In this document: positions 11,758-25,196 of the stretch, in pieces
Layout of the letters: the number at the start of each line of letters is the position of its first letter
How positions within the stretch are numbered: position 1 is the first letter of the stretch
Origin: Pseudoxanthomonas suwonensis
GTDB taxonomy: Bacteria; Pseudomonadota; Gammaproteobacteria; Xanthomonadales; Xanthomonadaceae
Direction of reading: 5' to 3'
Assembly: GCF_010093235.1 (NCBI RefSeq)
Contig: NZ_PDWP01000022.1
Location: 1 to 64,000 of the forward strand
Length of the DNA: 64,000 bases
Notes under the pieces: model-generated
Databases searched by the model: none
What the model saw: the letters and a program-made list of their open reading frames with translations, nothing else
Told to the model about the DNA's origin: nothing
Position numbers and translations under genes: made by a program

Positions 11758-12582
11758 TCAGAACGCCAGGGTCACGCCCACCACCGGGCCCTTGAAGCGC
11801 TGCTCCCAGCCGACGATGCCGTCGCGGATGCCGTCGCCGGTGACGTTGCGCTTGACGTCCAGGCGGTACCACTCGTAGCCGGCGAACAGGCCGAAGTTGT
11901 CGGTGAAGCGGTACTCGGCCACGGCGTTGGCGCGGGTGATGCTGCCGTCGTAGTCGCCGAAGTTGCCCCAGTCCGCGTCCAGGTACTGGCCCTGCAGGTT
12001 CAGCAGCCAGCGATCGCCCGGGCGCGCGGTCAGGCGCAGGCCCACCACCGGCGCATAGCCGTCCTCGCTGGTGTCGTCGCTCCAGCGGTCCTCGCCGGCT
12101 TCCGCCACCAGGCTGGCCTTGGCCTTGGCCCATTCGGCGCCGATCTGCAGGCCCAGGCTGAAGGAGTCGGTCTGCACCACCGAGTAGTCGTACAGCAGGC
12201 TGGCGATCTGGAAGTCCAGTTCGGCCTCGGCGTAGCTGCCGGCCGGGATGGTGGTGTCGTCGTAGGAGATGCCCTCGTCGAGGGTCTCGCGCCGCTTCTT
12301 GTCGTAGTTGAAGTAGTCGAATACCAGGCGCTGGCGCTCGGACATCCGGAACACGCCGTCGATCCGCGGCACGCGCTCGCTGCTGCCGAAATCGAAGTCC
12401 TCGGAGAAGCGGTAGCGCTCGCCCATGAACGTGGTCGCCGCGGACAGCTCGGTCTCGGCCTTGGCGTTCATCGCGCCGATACGCAGGGTGAAGCGGTCGT
12501 CGCGGCTCTCCTGGGCGGCGGCATGGCCGGCACAGGCGAGCAGGGCGGCGGCGAGCAAGGTGGGGGCGGTACGCAGTTGCAT
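11758..12582 (-). CDS. Predicted outer membrane beta-barrel protein
   Basis: A 274-residue protein with a Sec signal (MQLRTAPTLLAAALLACAGHAAAQ) and alternating amphipathic strands ending in VVGVTLAF, an outer-membrane C-terminal signature. The frame opens earlier with TTG at 12615, but ATG 12582 gives a proper signal peptide. Repeated phrases (RLVFDYFNYDKKRR, FGLFAGYEWYRLDV) recall small porin-like or surface-antigen barrels. I cannot assign a transported substrate. Confidence 0.75.
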   Translation of the reverse strand: MQLRTAPTLLAAALLACAGHAAAQESRDDRFTLRIGAMNAKAETELSAATTFMGERYRFSEDFDFGSSERVPRIDGVFRMSERQRLVFDYFNYDKKRRETLDEGISYDDTTIPAGSYAEAELDFQIASLLYDYSVVQTDSFSLGLQIGAEWAKAKASLVAEAGEDRWSDDTSEDGYAPVVGLRLTARPGDRWLLNLQGQYLDADWGNFGDYDGSITRANAVAEYRFTDNFGLFAGYEWYRLDVKRNVTGDGIRDGIVGWEQRFKGPVVGVTLAF

Positions 12583-12685
12583 CGTCTCGGTCGCGTGTGA
12601 GTGGAGGGGCCGCAACTATGCGTGCCCCTCCGGTCCACGCGCCGTGAGCCCGGCGCACAGGTTTGGTGAAGGCGCTGAAAGGACG

Positions 12686-12710
12686 AAGGCCCCGGTTGGG
12701 CCGGGGCCTT
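12686..12710. terminator. GC-rich hairpin upstream of atp operon
   Basis: A 10 bp perfect stem (AAGGCCCCGG / CCGGGGCCTT) with a five-base loop. No T run follows on either strand, so it may be a weak terminator or simply an inverted repeat. It sits in the 383 bp gap between the divergent barrel gene and atpI; apart from this hairpin and the atp promoter I see nothing else there. Confidence 0.4.
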
Positions 12711-12864
12711 GGCGGCGACGGATCGACGAGGAACTCCGCGGCTGCATGGGTACGACTTCCCGGCCGGCAGGAAGTTCCCGGCGCACCCTGCCGAAAGGAA
12801 GGCAGGGCCCGGCCGGCAGGCAGGGCACGTCCAGGGGCGGGCACCGATCCACGACCTTCGTCGG

Positions 12865-12894
12865 TTGTCCCCCAAAATGTCCCGCTGCTATACT
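12865..12894 (+). promoter_or_regulatory. Probable sigma-70 promoter of the atp operon
   Basis: TTGTCC at 12865-12870 and TATACT at 12889-12894 with an 18 bp spacer, in a locally AT-richer stretch about 70 bases upstream of atpI. Confidence 0.6.
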
Positions 12895-12965
12895 TTTGCG
12901 GCTCAACGGGCGCATCTGCTGCAGTGCAGCCTGCTTCCGCTCTCCCTCAAAGGTACCTTCGCGTG

Positions 12966-13331
12966 ATGGATTCAGTTGCCGCGGGTCGGCGACAGGCCGG
13001 TCGCGCGATTGCCTGGCAGGCGGCAGTAACGTTGCTGACCTCCCTGGCCTGCCTCTGGTTCGGCTGGAAAGCGGGCGCGGCGGCACTGGTGGGCGGGACT
13101 GCGGTCCTGCTGGGCGGATGGATCGCGGCCCGCATCGGGCTGGGCGGCGGCATCACCGGGGCGGTTCCGGCGATGGCGCGGCTGCTGGCAGGGATGCTGG
13201 CCAAGTGGTTCGTCCTGGTCGCCTTGATGGTGATCGGGGTGGCAGCGATGGGTTTGCCCCCGCTGCCGATGCTGGCGGCGGCGCTGGCCACCTTGGTGGC
13301 GCAGGTGCTTGCCCTGGCGCGACATCCCTGA
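12966..13331 (+). CDS. atpI: ATP synthase accessory subunit I
   Basis: A 121-residue membrane protein with four hydrophobic helices, first in the atp operon as in many Proteobacteria. AtpI helps assemble the c-ring and is not essential for catalysis. GTG 12963 and ATG 12966 are adjacent in-frame starts; ATG is chosen. The frame is open far upstream, but that part crosses the promoter. Confidence 0.85.
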   Translation: MDSVAAGRRQAGRAIAWQAAVTLLTSLACLWFGWKAGAAALVGGTAVLLGGWIAARIGLGGGITGAVPAMARLLAGMLAKWFVLVALMVIGVAAMGLPPLPMLAAALATLVAQVLALARHP

Positions 13332-13402
13332 ATGGCTCAGGCCAGCAGGGCGGTTATACCGCAATAAACAACCCAGGTCGTTAGCACAGGAAGATCGGAC
13401 CT

Positions 13403-14200
13403 ATGGCGGGCGAGGCGGAACTTACCCCTACCAGCTACATCCAGCACCACCTGCACAACCTGACGGCACACGTCGGCGAGGGCAGCTTCTGGACGATTAA
13501 CGTCGACACGCTGGCGACCTCGGTCCTGATGGGACTGTTCATGGTCTTCCTGTTCTGGCTGGCGACCCGCAAGGCCACCTCCGGGGTGCCTGGCAAGTGG
13601 CAGGCCTTCGTCGAGATCTGCCTGGAGTTCGTGGACCGCCAGGCCCGCGACACCTACCACGGGACCAGCAAGCTGGTGACGCCGATCGCGATCACCCTGT
13701 TCTTCTGGATCCTGTTGATGAACCTCATCAAGATGATCCCGGCGGACTTCATCGCCAAGCCGCTGGAGCTGGTGGGCGTTCCCTACTGGAAGCCGGTGCC
13801 GACCGCCGACGTCAATGCCACCCTCGGCATGTCGATCAGCGTGTTCTTCCTGATGATCATCTTCGCGCTGCGCGCCAAGGGCCTGGGCCACTTCACCGCC
13901 GAGTTCCTGACCGCGCCGTTCGGCAAGTGGATGATGCCGTTCAACCTGATCCTCAACATCGTCGAGTGGCTGAGCAAGCCCATCTCGCTGGCGATGCGAC
14001 TGTTCGGCAACATGTTCGGCGGCGAGATCGTGTTCCTGCTGATCTGGGTGCTCGGTGGCGCAGGCCTGCTGGGCATGCTCGGCGGCGCGGCGTTCGGCTT
14101 CGGCTGGATGATCTTCCACCTGCTGGTGATCCCGCTGCAGGCCTTCATCTTCATGATGCTGTCGATCGTCTACCTCAGCCTGTCCGAAGACAGCCACTGA
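13403..14200 (+). CDS. atpB: F0F1 ATP synthase subunit a
   Basis: A 265-residue membrane stator subunit that forms the two proton half-channels. The essential Arg is in the conserved SLAMRLFGNMFGGE segment of the fourth-fifth helix region. About five to six transmembrane helices; length normal. Follows atpI by 71 bases. Confidence 0.97.
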   Translation: MAGEAELTPTSYIQHHLHNLTAHVGEGSFWTINVDTLATSVLMGLFMVFLFWLATRKATSGVPGKWQAFVEICLEFVDRQARDTYHGTSKLVTPIAITLFFWILLMNLIKMIPADFIAKPLELVGVPYWKPVPTADVNATLGMSISVFFLMIIFALRAKGLGHFTAEFLTAPFGKWMMPFNLILNIVEWLSKPISLAMRLFGNMFGGEIVFLLIWVLGGAGLLGMLGGAAFGFGWMIFHLLVIPLQAFIFMMLSIVYLSLSEDSH

Positions 14201-14554
<354 letters not shown>

Positions 14555-14671
14555 CTGTCGGACCGGAGTTCCCCGACGGGTCTGCCGCCGGTCCGAACAG
14601 GATCCGGCGGCAGCATGTAGGCGGCGCGGTGGCGATGCCATCGCCCGCCTGAGCACAGGCAGAGCGTACCA

Positions 14672-15142
14672 ATGAACCTCAATCTGACTCTTTTCGCCCA
14701 GGCGCTGGCCTTCGCAGGCCTGATCTGGCTGATCGCCACCAAGATCTGGCCGCCGCTGCTGAAGGCCCTCGAGGAGCGCCAGCAGAAGATCGCCGAGGGC
14801 CTGGCCGCGGCCGACCGCAGCCAGAAGGATCTCGCGCAGGCGCAGGACAAGGTCAACGAGCTGCTGAAGGAAGCCCGCGCCAAGGCCAACGAGATCATCG
14901 ACCAGGCCCACGCGCGCGCCAACCAGATCGTCGACGCTGCCCGCGAGGAAGCCGTGGTCGAGGCCAACCGCCAGAAGGCGCTGGCCCAGGCCGAGATCGA
15001 GGCTTCGGCCAACCGCGCCCGCGAGGAACTGCGCAAGCAGGTTTCCCTGCTGGCCGTGAGCGGCGCCGAGAAGCTGCTGCAGCGCGAGATCGACGCCAAG
15101 GCGCACAAGGCGCTGCTGGACGAACTGGCGGCCGAGATCTGA
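14672..15142 (+). CDS. atpF: F0F1 ATP synthase subunit b
   Basis: A 156-residue peripheral-stalk subunit: one N-terminal membrane helix (about residues 4-25) followed by a long, charged, Ala/Glu/Lys/Gln-rich helix typical of the right-handed coiled-coil dimer. Ends one base before atpH. Confidence 0.96.
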   Translation: MNLNLTLFAQALAFAGLIWLIATKIWPPLLKALEERQQKIAEGLAAADRSQKDLAQAQDKVNELLKEARAKANEIIDQAHARANQIVDAAREEAVVEANRQKALAQAEIEASANRAREELRKQVSLLAVSGAEKLLQREIDAKAHKALLDELAAEI

Positions 15143-15143
15143 C

Positions 15144-15671
15144 ATGAGCCAGGCGCTGACCCTCGCACGTCCCTATGCCCGCGCCGCCTTCGGCGCGGCC
15201 CGCGATGAAGGGCGCCTGGACGCCTGGTCGCAGGCGCTGGCGTTCTCGGCGCAGGTCGCGGCCGACCCGCGCGTGGCCTCGCTGCTGCTCAACCCGGAAC
15301 TGGGCGACGAGGCGGCCACCGCGCTGCTGGCGCCGCAGGACGCCGGCGACAGCTTCCGCCGTTTCCTGGCGGTGCTGGCCGAAGCCGGGCGCCTGCCGCT
15401 GCTGCCCGAGATCGCGGGCCTGTTCGAACAGCTCCGCGCCGAGGAACAGCGCGTGGTGCGGGCCAGGGTGACTTCCGCCACCGAGCTTTCGGCCGACGAG
15501 CTGGAGAAGATCCGCGGCGCCCTGCGCCGGCGCTTCGGCCGCGAGGTCGAGGTGGAGCAGGCGGTCGACGCCAGCCTGATCGGCGGCGCGGTGATCGACA
15601 CCGGCGACGTGGTCATCGACGGCTCGCTCAAGGGCAAGCTGGCGCGCCTGCAGACCGCCCTGGCGGACTGA
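15144..15671 (+). CDS. atpH: F0F1 ATP synthase subunit delta
   Basis: A 175-residue OSCP/delta subunit linking the b-stalk to the top of F1. The N-terminal helical domain starts ARPYARAAF, and the C-terminal region has the conserved [23 protein letters not shown] signature in part. One base separates it from atpF. Confidence 0.96.
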   Translation: MSQALTLARPYARAAFGAARDEGRLDAWSQALAFSAQVAADPRVASLLLNPELGDEAATALLAPQDAGDSFRRFLAVLAEAGRLPLLPEIAGLFEQLRAEEQRVVRARVTSATELSADELEKIRGALRRRFGREVEVEQAVDASLIGGAVIDTGDVVIDGSLKGKLARLQTALAD

Positions 15672-15746
15672 CCGGACGCCGCACCCAGACAGTTCACTTT
15701 TCAGGTCGCAACCCGGGATCCGGCGCGCGACTCCAAGGAAACCAAC

Positions 15747-17294
<1,548 letters not shown>

Positions 17295-17379
17295 GCCGAA
17301 GCGCGGCGGGTGATCCCGCCGGGTAGACGGAACCAAGTCCAAACGGCGGGCCCCTGGGCCCGCCAAACGGGAAGAAGAG

Positions 17380-18243
17380 ATGGCTGGCGGACGCGAAATC
17401 AAAACCAAGATCAAGAGCGTGCAGAACACCCGCAAGGTGACCCGCGCGCTGGAGATGGTCTCGGCCTCCAAGATCCGCAAGGCGCAGGATCGGATGCGGA
17501 CCTCGCGCCCGTACGCGCAGGCGATGAAGCAGGTGATCGGCCACCTGGCCCAGGCCAACACCGACTACCAGCACCCGTTCCTGGTCCAGCGCGAGCAGGT
17601 CAAGCGGGTCGGCTACATCGTGGTCTCCTCCGACCGCGGCCTGGCCGGCGGCCTCAACAACAACCTGTTCCGCAAGCTGCTGGGCGAGATCCGCCAGCAC
17701 AACGAGCAGGGCGTCGAGGTCGACATGGTCACCATCGGCCAGAAGGCGCAGGCCTTCTTCCGCCGGATCAAGGTGAACATGGTCGGCAGCGTCACCCACC
17801 TGGGCGACGTGCCGCACCTGGACGACCTGGTCGGCGTGATCAAGGTGATGCTGGACGCGTACACCGAAGGCAAGGTCGACCGCGTGTACGTGGTCTACAA
17901 CCACTTCGTGAACACGATGAGCCAGAAGGCCACGTTCGACCAGCTGCTGCCGCTGCCGGCGGCGCAGACCGACGTGCCGGCCCACGACTGGGACTACATC
18001 TACGAGCCCGACGCGGCCACGGTGCTGGACCACGTGATCACCCGCTACATCGAGTCCCTGGTCTACCAGGCGGTGCTCGAGAACGTCGCCTCGGAGCACG
18101 CGGCGCGCATGGTGGCGATGAAGGCCGCCAGCGACAACGCGACCAAGCTGATCGGCACCCTGAACCTGGTCTACAACAAGGCCCGCCAGGCGGCGATCAC
18201 GCAGGAAATCTCCGAAATCGTCGGCGGCGCCGCGGCGGTCTGA
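17380..18243 (+). CDS. atpG: F0F1 ATP synthase subunit gamma
   Basis: A 287-residue central-stalk subunit. The two long terminal helices that form the rotating coiled coil are visible: the N-terminus [18 protein letters not shown] and the C-terminus [19 protein letters not shown]. Between them is the Rossmann-like domain with [11 protein letters not shown]. Confidence 0.97.
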   Translation: MAGGREIKTKIKSVQNTRKVTRALEMVSASKIRKAQDRMRTSRPYAQAMKQVIGHLAQANTDYQHPFLVQREQVKRVGYIVVSSDRGLAGGLNNNLFRKLLGEIRQHNEQGVEVDMVTIGQKAQAFFRRIKVNMVGSVTHLGDVPHLDDLVGVIKVMLDAYTEGKVDRVYVVYNHFVNTMSQKATFDQLLPLPAAQTDVPAHDWDYIYEPDAATVLDHVITRYIESLVYQAVLENVASEHAARMVAMKAASDNATKLIGTLNLVYNKARQAAITQEISEIVGGAAAV

Positions 18244-18284
18244 TCCACATCCATCGGGAGTCCCGCGCCTGCGCGGGGCCCTGA

Positions 18285-19739
<1,455 letters not shown>

Positions 19740-19777
19740 GTGCGGTCTTCCCGGTCCATTGAGCACAGCGAGGCAGC

Positions 19778-20200
19778 ATGAGCACCATCCGTTGCGACAT
19801 CGTCAGCGCCGAGCAGGAGATCTTCCACGGCGAGGCCACCCTGGTCGTGGCCACCGGCGAGCTGGGCGAGCTGGGCATCGCGCCGCGGCACGCGCCCCTG
19901 ATCACCCGCCTGAAGCCGGGCAAGGTCGTGGTGACGCTGCCGGACGGCTCGTCGCTGGACTTCGCCATTTCCGGCGGCATCCTCGAGGTGCAGCCGCAGG
20001 TGGTGACCGTGCTGGCCGACACCGCGATCCGCGCCGAGGACATCGACGAGGCCGCGGTGCGCAAGGCCAAGGAAGAGGCCGAGCGTGCGCTGGCCGGCCG
20101 CAGCGAGGCGATGGACGTGGCCGAGGCGCAGCAGCGCCTGGCCGAGGTCACCGCCCAGCTGCAGGCGCTCGAGCGCCTGCGCCGCAACCTCAAGCACTGA
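19778..20200 (+). CDS. atpC: F0F1 ATP synthase subunit epsilon
   Basis: A 140-residue rotor subunit. An N-terminal beta-sandwich (with [15 protein letters not shown]) is followed by a C-terminal helical hairpin that can inhibit ATP hydrolysis. Last gene of the operon; two terminators follow directly. Confidence 0.96.
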   Translation: MSTIRCDIVSAEQEIFHGEATLVVATGELGELGIAPRHAPLITRLKPGKVVVTLPDGSSLDFAISGGILEVQPQVVTVLADTAIRAEDIDEAAVRKAKEEAERALAGRSEAMDVAEAQQRLAEVTAQLQALERLRRNLKH

Positions 20201-20236
20201 CGCGCGCCGCCCGGTCCGCCGGGTCGCGCCACGGAG

Positions 20237-20262
20237 AACGCCGGCCCAGTGCCGGCGTTTTT
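20237..20262 (+). terminator. atp operon terminator 1
   Basis: AACGCCGGC and GCCGGCGTT form a 9 bp stem with a five-base loop followed by a T run, 37 bases after the atpC stop. Confidence 0.85.
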
Positions 20263-20268
20263 CGTTGG

Positions 20269-20292
20269 ACGCCGGCAGCTGGCCGGCGTTTT
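20269..20292 (+). terminator. atp operon terminator 2
   Basis: A second copy of almost the same hairpin: ACGCCGGC, a short AGCTG loop, GCCGGCGT, then TTT. It insulates the atp operon from trpD. Confidence 0.75.
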
Positions 20293-20372
20293 CGTTTCAG
20301 GCGCCACGTTCGCCGCCACCGGGCCGGCGCGGCGGTAGACTCCCCTGTCGTCCCGCCAGTCCCCCGCAAGCC

Positions 20373-21419
20373 ATGACCATCACCGCGCAGGAAGCCCTGC
20401 AACGCACGATCGAACACCGCGAGATCTTCCACGACGAGATGGTCGACCTCATGCGCCAGATCATGGGCGGGCAGGTCTCGGCGGTGATGGCCGCGGCCCT
20501 CCTCCCCCGCCTGCGGGTGAAGAAGGAGACGGTGGGCGAGATCGCCGGCGCGGCCACGGTGATGCGCGAGTTCTCGCGCAAGGTCGAGGTCGCCGACCGC
20601 AGCCACCTGGTCGACATCGTCGGGACCGGCGGCGACGGCTCGCGCACCTTCAACATCTCCACCTGCTCGATGTTCGTGGCCGCCGCGGCCGGCGCGCGCG
20701 TGGCCAAGCACGGCGGGCGCAGCGGGTCCTCCAGCGCCGGCGCGGCCGATGTGCTGGAGGCGCTGGGTGCGTCGATCGAGCTGCAGCCGGAGCAGGTGGC
20801 CGAATCCATCGCCCGCACCGGCATCGGTTTCATGTTCGCGCCGATCCACCATCCGGCGATGAAGGTGGTCGCGCCGGTACGGCGCGAGATGGGCGTGCGC
20901 ACGATCTTCAACATCCTGGGCCCCCTGACCAATCCGGCCGGCGCGCCCAACATCCTGATGGGCGTGTTCCATCCCGACCTGGTCGGCATCCAGGCGCGCG
21001 TGCTGCAGGAGCTGGGTGCCGAGCGCGCCCTGGTGGTGTGGGGCCGCGACGGCATGGACGAGATCTCGCTGGGCGCGGCCACCCTGGTCGGCGAGCTGCG
21101 CGACGGCAAGGTGCGCGAGTACGACATCCATCCGGAGGACTTCGGCATCGCCATGTCGGCCAGCCGCAACCTGAAGGTCGAGGACGCGGCGCAGTCGCGC
21201 GGCATGCTGCTGGGCGTGCTGGATGGTGCGCCCGGACCGGCGCGCGACATCGTCCTGCTCAATGCCGCCGCGGCGCTGTACGTGTCCGGCGTCGCGAACG
21301 ACATCCCCGAAGGCATCGAGCGCGCGCGCAAGGCGATCGACTCCGGGACCGCGCGCGCCGCGCTCAACCGCTACGTCGAAACCAGCCGTGCCCTGGCCGC
21401 GGAGGCGGCCCCGGCGTGA
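20373..21419 (+). CDS. trpD: Anthranilate phosphoribosyltransferase
   Basis: A 348-residue enzyme joining anthranilate to PRPP in tryptophan synthesis. The PRPP loop [14 protein letters not shown] (about residues 85-98) and the KHGGRS motif are intact. The frame is open upstream to 20085, but ATG 20373 lies after the atp terminators and gives the [11 protein letters not shown]-terminus of xanthomonad TrpD. trpE and trpG, common upstream partners, are not here. Its stop overlaps the next start as GTGA. Confidence 0.96.
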   Translation: MTITAQEALQRTIEHREIFHDEMVDLMRQIMGGQVSAVMAAALLPRLRVKKETVGEIAGAATVMREFSRKVEVADRSHLVDIVGTGGDGSRTFNISTCSMFVAAAAGARVAKHGGRSGSSSAGAADVLEALGASIELQPEQVAESIARTGIGFMFAPIHHPAMKVVAPVRREMGVRTIFNILGPLTNPAGAPNILMGVFHPDLVGIQARVLQELGAERALVVWGRDGMDEISLGAATLVGELRDGKVREYDIHPEDFGIAMSASRNLKVEDAAQSRGMLLGVLDGAPGPARDIVLLNAAAALYVSGVANDIPEGIERARKAIDSGTARAALNRYVETSRALAAEAAPA

Positions 21420-21775
21420 GCGGCGGCGGCTTCGCCACGCTGCCGGCGCCGCCGTACTACATGGTGGTGTTCGCCTCGCAGCGCAACGACGCCGATCCGG
21501 AGGAATACGCCGCCGCGGCTGGGCGGATGGTGGAGCTGGCGCGCCGGCAGCCCGGTTTCCTGGGCGTGGAGTCGGTGCGCGGCGCCGATGGTTTCGGCAT
21601 CACCGTGTCGTACTGGGAAAGCGAGGCGGCGATCGCCGCCTGGCGCGCGCACGCCGAGCACGCGGAGATCCGCCGCCACGGCCGTGCCCACTGGTACGAG
21701 CGCTACGAGCTGCGCGTAGGCAGGGTGGAGCGCGCCACCGGCTACCGCGCCGGCGACACCGCCGACACCCGCTGA
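21416..21775 (+). CDS. Antibiotic biosynthesis monooxygenase-like (ABM) protein
   Basis: A 119-residue dimeric alpha-beta barrel protein of the ABM/YgiN type. The pattern [11 protein letters not shown], then [10 protein letters not shown], then [18 protein letters not shown], then [13 protein letters not shown] fits the family closely. It begins with GTG at 21416 inside the trpD stop codon, so it is translationally coupled and sits between trpD and trpC. Family members act as small quinol or haem monooxygenases; a role in tryptophan synthesis is not known. Confidence 0.82.
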   Translation: MSGGGFATLPAPPYYMVVFASQRNDADPEEYAAAAGRMVELARRQPGFLGVESVRGADGFGITVSYWESEAAIAAWRAHAEHAEIRRHGRAHWYERYELRVGRVERATGYRAGDTADTR

Positions 21776-21854
21776 GCGGCGCCGGGCGGCGCCCGGCTCA
21801 TGCGAGAATGCCGGTCCCGGCCATGGCCGGGGTGCCGCGCCTTACAGGACACCC

Positions 21855-22652
21855 ATGAGCGACATCCTGCAGACCATCCTGGCCCGCAAGGCCGAAGAAA
21901 TCGCCGAGCGACGGGCGCGCCTGCCGCTGGCCGAGGTGGCCGCGCGCGCGCGCGACGCCGGCCCGGTGCGCGGCTTCGCCGCCGCCCTGCAGGCCGCCAT
22001 CGCCCAGGGCGATCCGGCGGTCATCGCCGAGGTGAAGAAGGCCAGTCCTTCGCGCGGGGTGATCCGTTCCGACTTCCGTCCCGACGAGATCGCGGTCAGC
22101 TACGAATTCGGCGGCGCGTCCTGCCTGTCGGTGCTGACCGACGTGGACTTCTTCCAGGGCGCGGACGAGTACCTGCAACAGGCGCGCGCCGCCTGCACCC
22201 TGCCGGTGCTGCGCAAGGACTTCACCATCGATCCCTACCAGGTGCACGAGGCGCGCATGCTCGGCGCCGACTGCATCCTGCTGATCGTCGCCGCGCTGGA
22301 CGACCAGCAGCTGGCCGAGCTGTCCGGCACCGCGCTGGAGCTGGGCATGGACGTGCTGGTGGAAGTGCACGACATCGACGAGCTTGAACGCGCGCTCCAG
22401 GTGCCGGTGCCGCTGGTGGGCATCAACAACCGCAACCTGCGCACCTTCGAGGTGTCGTTGGACGTGACCCTGCGGATGAAGGACGCGGTGCCGCGCGACC
22501 GCCTGCTGGTCACCGAAAGCGGCATCCTCGCGCCGCCGGACGTGGCGCTGATGCGCCAGGCCGGCGTGCATGCCTTCCTCGTCGGCGAGGCCTTCATGCG
22601 CGCCGAGGAGCCGGGCGAGGCCCTGCGACAGCTGTTCTTCGAGGAAGCATGA
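21855..22652 (+). CDS. trpC: Indole-3-glycerol phosphate synthase
   Basis: A 265-residue TIM-barrel enzyme closing the indole ring in tryptophan synthesis. Motifs include [35 protein letters not shown] and the phosphate-binding ESGI, with catalytic Lys and Glu residues in their normal places. Monofunctional, without a TrpF domain. Confidence 0.97.
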   Translation: MSDILQTILARKAEEIAERRARLPLAEVAARARDAGPVRGFAAALQAAIAQGDPAVIAEVKKASPSRGVIRSDFRPDEIAVSYEFGGASCLSVLTDVDFFQGADEYLQQARAACTLPVLRKDFTIDPYQVHEARMLGADCILLIVAALDDQQLAELSGTALELGMDVLVEVHDIDELERALQVPVPLVGINNRNLRTFEVSLDVTLRMKDAVPRDRLLVTESGILAPPDVALMRQAGVHAFLVGEAFMRAEEPGEALRQLFFEEA

Positions 22653-23380
22653 GCAACGACTGGCCCGAACCCAGGGCGAACGCGCCGCTGGTGGTGTTCG
22701 ACTTCGACCACACCCTGTACGACGGCGACTCCGGCAGCCACCTGTTCGCGTGGATGATCCGCCGCAACCCGCTGCGGGTGCTGGCCGCGCTGCTGCTCAC
22801 CCCGATCCTCGGGCCGATGGTGGCGTTCCTGCCAACCCGCCGCTGGGGCATTTCCGGCTACGTGTGGATCGGCAGCTTCGGCATGCACCGGGTGCGCGAG
22901 TTCGACCGGGTGATCGACCGCTACGTCGCCACCCACCGCGAGGAGATCGCCAGGCGCCTGCTGTCGACCGCGCTGGAAGTGTTCGCCAACCACCGCCGCC
23001 GCGGCGACCGCGTGGTCGTGGCCACCGGCGCGCCGCCGGAACTGGCGCGGGCGATCCTGGGCTTCGTCGCCCATGCGGACGTGCCGGTGATCGGCACCGA
23101 GGTCGGGCCGCGCCTGGGCGGGGTCAAGGCCACCCGCCACTGCCACAACCGCGAGAAGGTGCGCATGCTGCGCGAGCGCGGCTACAGCGACATCGACATG
23201 GCCTACAGCGACAGCACCGCGGACCTGCCGCTGCTGCAGGCCGCGCGCCAGCCGGTGGTGGTCAATCCCAAGCGCGGGCGCGAGGCGTTCTTCCGCCAGG
23301 TGCTGCCTGCCGGTACGCCGATCCTCAACTGGGGTTGCCCCGGACGCGGCGGCGATACGCCGCCGGCGCCGCAGGCCTGA
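22649..23380 (+). CDS. HAD-IB family phosphatase
   Basis: A 243-residue haloacid-dehalogenase hydrolase of the SerB-like IB type. The nucleophile and acid are Asp18 and Asp20 (FDFDHTL). Motif II is [10 protein letters not shown] and the metal Asp motif is [12 protein letters not shown] hydrophobic cap ([19 protein letters not shown]) is typical of the membrane-associated subset. The ATG overlaps the trpC stop (ATGA). The substrate may be a phospholipid or phosphoserine-like compound; not determined. Confidence 0.85.
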   Translation: MSNDWPEPRANAPLVVFDFDHTLYDGDSGSHLFAWMIRRNPLRVLAALLLTPILGPMVAFLPTRRWGISGYVWIGSFGMHRVREFDRVIDRYVATHREEIARRLLSTALEVFANHRRRGDRVVVATGAPPELARAILGFVAHADVPVIGTEVGPRLGGVKATRHCHNREKVRMLRERGYSDIDMAYSDSTADLPLLQAARQPVVVNPKRGREAFFRQVLPAGTPILNWGCPGRGGDTPPAPQA

Positions 23381-23402
23381 GCCCGCGGCCGTACGGCCCC
23401 GC

Positions 23403-24092
23403 TCAGCGGGTGCCGTAGACCACGACGGTCTTGCCGCGTGCGTGCAGCAGGCCGTCGGCCTGGAGCTTCTTGAGCACGCGTCCGGCCATCTCGCGCGAGC
23501 AGCCGACCAGGCGCGCCAGCTCCTGGCGGGACACCCGCAGCTGGGTGCCCTGCGGGCGGCTCATGGCATCCGGCTCGCGGGCCAGGTCGTGCAGGGTGCG
23601 CACGATGCGGTCGGGGACGTCCAGGAACGCCAGGCGGCTGGCCTTGCGGCTGGTGGTCAGCAGGCGCCGCGACAGCTGCACGCCGATCGAGTAGAGCAGG
23701 CGCGGGGCATCGGCGGCCAGCGAGCCCAGCATCAGCTGCTGCAGGCGCTCGTAGCTGATCTCGGCCAGTTCGCAGGCGGCGCGGGTGCGCAGGATGACCT
23801 CGCGGCTGTCGCTCTCGATGAACAGGCCCATCTCGCCGACGAATTCGCCGGGACCGAAGTAGCCCAGCACCAGCTCACGCCCGTCCTCTTCCTCGGCGAT
23901 GATGCTGACCGAGCCGCTGACCACGTAATAAAGGGTACCGGCGGGGTCGCCAGGCCTGAACACGTCGGTGCGATTGGGATACCGGCGGCGCTGGCAATGG
24001 ACGAGGAACCGGTCGATGACTGCCTGGTCCAGCGAGAGCGGGCTGCTGGCAAAACGCACGGGAGACACGATGGCGGGATTCCTGGCGTTCAT
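23403..24092 (-). CDS. clp: CRP-like global regulator Clp
   Basis: A 229-residue CRP-family regulator that closely follows Xanthomonas Clp. The cyclic-nucleotide-binding jelly roll spans about residues 15-130 ([15 protein letters not shown]), then the dimer helix, then the HTH ([19 protein letters not shown]). In Xanthomonas, Clp controls virulence and exopolysaccharide genes and its DNA binding is blocked by cyclic di-GMP. The acidic residue region implicated there ([16 protein letters not shown]) is conserved. It is convergent with the HAD gene and divergent from speD. Confidence 0.94.
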   Translation of the reverse strand: MNARNPAIVSPVRFASSPLSLDQAVIDRFLVHCQRRRYPNRTDVFRPGDPAGTLYYVVSGSVSIIAEEEDGRELVLGYFGPGEFVGEMGLFIESDSREVILRTRAACELAEISYERLQQLMLGSLAADAPRLLYSIGVQLSRRLLTTSRKASRLAFLDVPDRIVRTLHDLAREPDAMSRPQGTQLRVSRQELARLVGCSREMAGRVLKKLQADGLLHARGKTVVVYGTR

Positions 24093-24116
24093 GAATTGGG
24101 GGGTGGTAGGCGTAGC

Positions 24117-24176
24117 GAAGGGTACCCCCGTGTCGCCCCGGGGGGCAAACCGGGGTTTACGGGGCGTACCCCCTTC
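24117..24176. repeat. Imperfect long inverted repeat between clp and speD
   Basis: GAAGGGTACCCCCGT at 24117-24131 can pair with ACGGGGCGTACCCCCTTC at 24159-24176, with two small bulges. Inside is a smaller palindrome AAACC-GG-GGTTT (24147-24158). It lies in the divergent promoter region. It could be a regulator site, an RNA structure or a mobile-element scar. Confidence 0.5.
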
Positions 24177-24219
24177 ACCGCCTTTGCCTCATAATGCCGC
24201 GTTTCCCACCCCCAGAGGC

Positions 24220-25023
24220 ATGACCGCCGTGGTCAAACCGCTGCCGCGCCTGAGGCTGCAAGGCTTCAACAACCTGACCAAAGCGCTGAGCTTCAACATC
24301 TACGACGTCTGTTACGCGGTCTCCGAAGACGAGCGCCAGCGCTACATCGAGTACATCGATGAAGCGTACAACGCCGACCGCCTGACCCAGATCCTCACCG
24401 ACGTGGCGCGGATCATCGGCGCGAACATCCTCAACGTGGCCCGCCAGGACTACGACCCGCAGGGTGCGTCCGTCACCATCCTCATCTCCGAGGAACCGGT
24501 GATCGACAAGAAGCAGGCCGGCAAGGAGGTCATCTCCGACGCGGTGGTCGCGCACATGGACAAGAGCCACATCACCGTCCATACCTACCCGGAAACGCAT
24601 CCGCAGAACGGCATCGCGACCTTCCGCGCGGACATCGACGTGGCCACCTGCGGCGTGATCTCGCCGCTGAAGGCGCTGAACTACCTGATCGAGAGCTTCG
24701 AGTCCGACATCGTGGTGATGGATTACCGCGTGCGCGGCTTCACCCGCGACATCAAGGGCAAGAAGCACTACATCGACCACAAGATCAACTCGATCCAGGA
24801 CTTCCTGGCCAAGAACATCCGTTCGCGCTACGAGATGATCGACGTGAACGTGTACCAGGAGAACATCTTCCACACGAAGATGCACCTGAAGGAGTTCGAC
24901 CTCGACACCTACCTGTTCGAGGAGAAGGCCCGCAACCTCTCGTTCAAGGAGCGCATGCGCATCGAGGCGCTGCTCAAGCGCGAGATCGAGGAGCTGTTCC
25001 ACGGCCGCAACCTGGTCGAGTAA
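24220..25023 (+). CDS. speD: S-adenosylmethionine decarboxylase proenzyme
   Basis: A 267-residue bacterial class SpeD that makes decarboxylated SAM for spermidine. The self-cleavage site is Lys115-Ser116 in [12 protein letters not shown]; Ser116 becomes the pyruvoyl cofactor. Start ATG 24220 gives the [19 protein letters not shown]-terminus; an earlier in-frame start at 23968 would run through clp. Length is that of the E. coli type, not the short archaeal/Bacillus type. Confidence 0.96.
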   Translation: MTAVVKPLPRLRLQGFNNLTKALSFNIYDVCYAVSEDERQRYIEYIDEAYNADRLTQILTDVARIIGANILNVARQDYDPQGASVTILISEEPVIDKKQAGKEVISDAVVAHMDKSHITVHTYPETHPQNGIATFRADIDVATCGVISPLKALNYLIESFESDIVVMDYRVRGFTRDIKGKKHYIDHKINSIQDFLAKNIRSRYEMIDVNVYQENIFHTKMHLKEFDLDTYLFEEKARNLSFKERMRIEALLKREIEELFHGRNLVE

Positions 25024-25082
25024 CCGCGCGGTTACACGTGGTTGCAGTGGCACCGGGCACACTGGCCGGGCCTGGAAAACAA

Positions 25083-25136
25083 GGCGGGACGACCCGCCCG
25101 CGGCAGGCGCCGCGAACGCGGGACCGACGGCGGTCC
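25083..25136 (+). promoter_or_regulatory. Guanidine-II (mini-ykkC) riboswitch
   Basis: Two perfect 6 bp hairpins, each closed by an ACGR tetraloop. Hairpin 1: GGCGGG-ACGA-CCCGCC (25083-25098). Hairpin 2: GGACCG-ACGG-CGGTCC (25121-25136), 22 bases apart. Paired ACGR loops on short GC stems are the defining shape of the guanidine-II riboswitch. It lies 60 bases upstream of a SugE/Gdx-type exporter, its classic target. The AGGAG ribosome site follows at about 25182-25186, so translational control is likely. Confidence 0.88.
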
Positions 25137-25196
25137 GGAACCTGGTTCCGGGCCGCTTTTGCGTTTGTGGCCCGGATGGAACGGAGGAGAACGACG

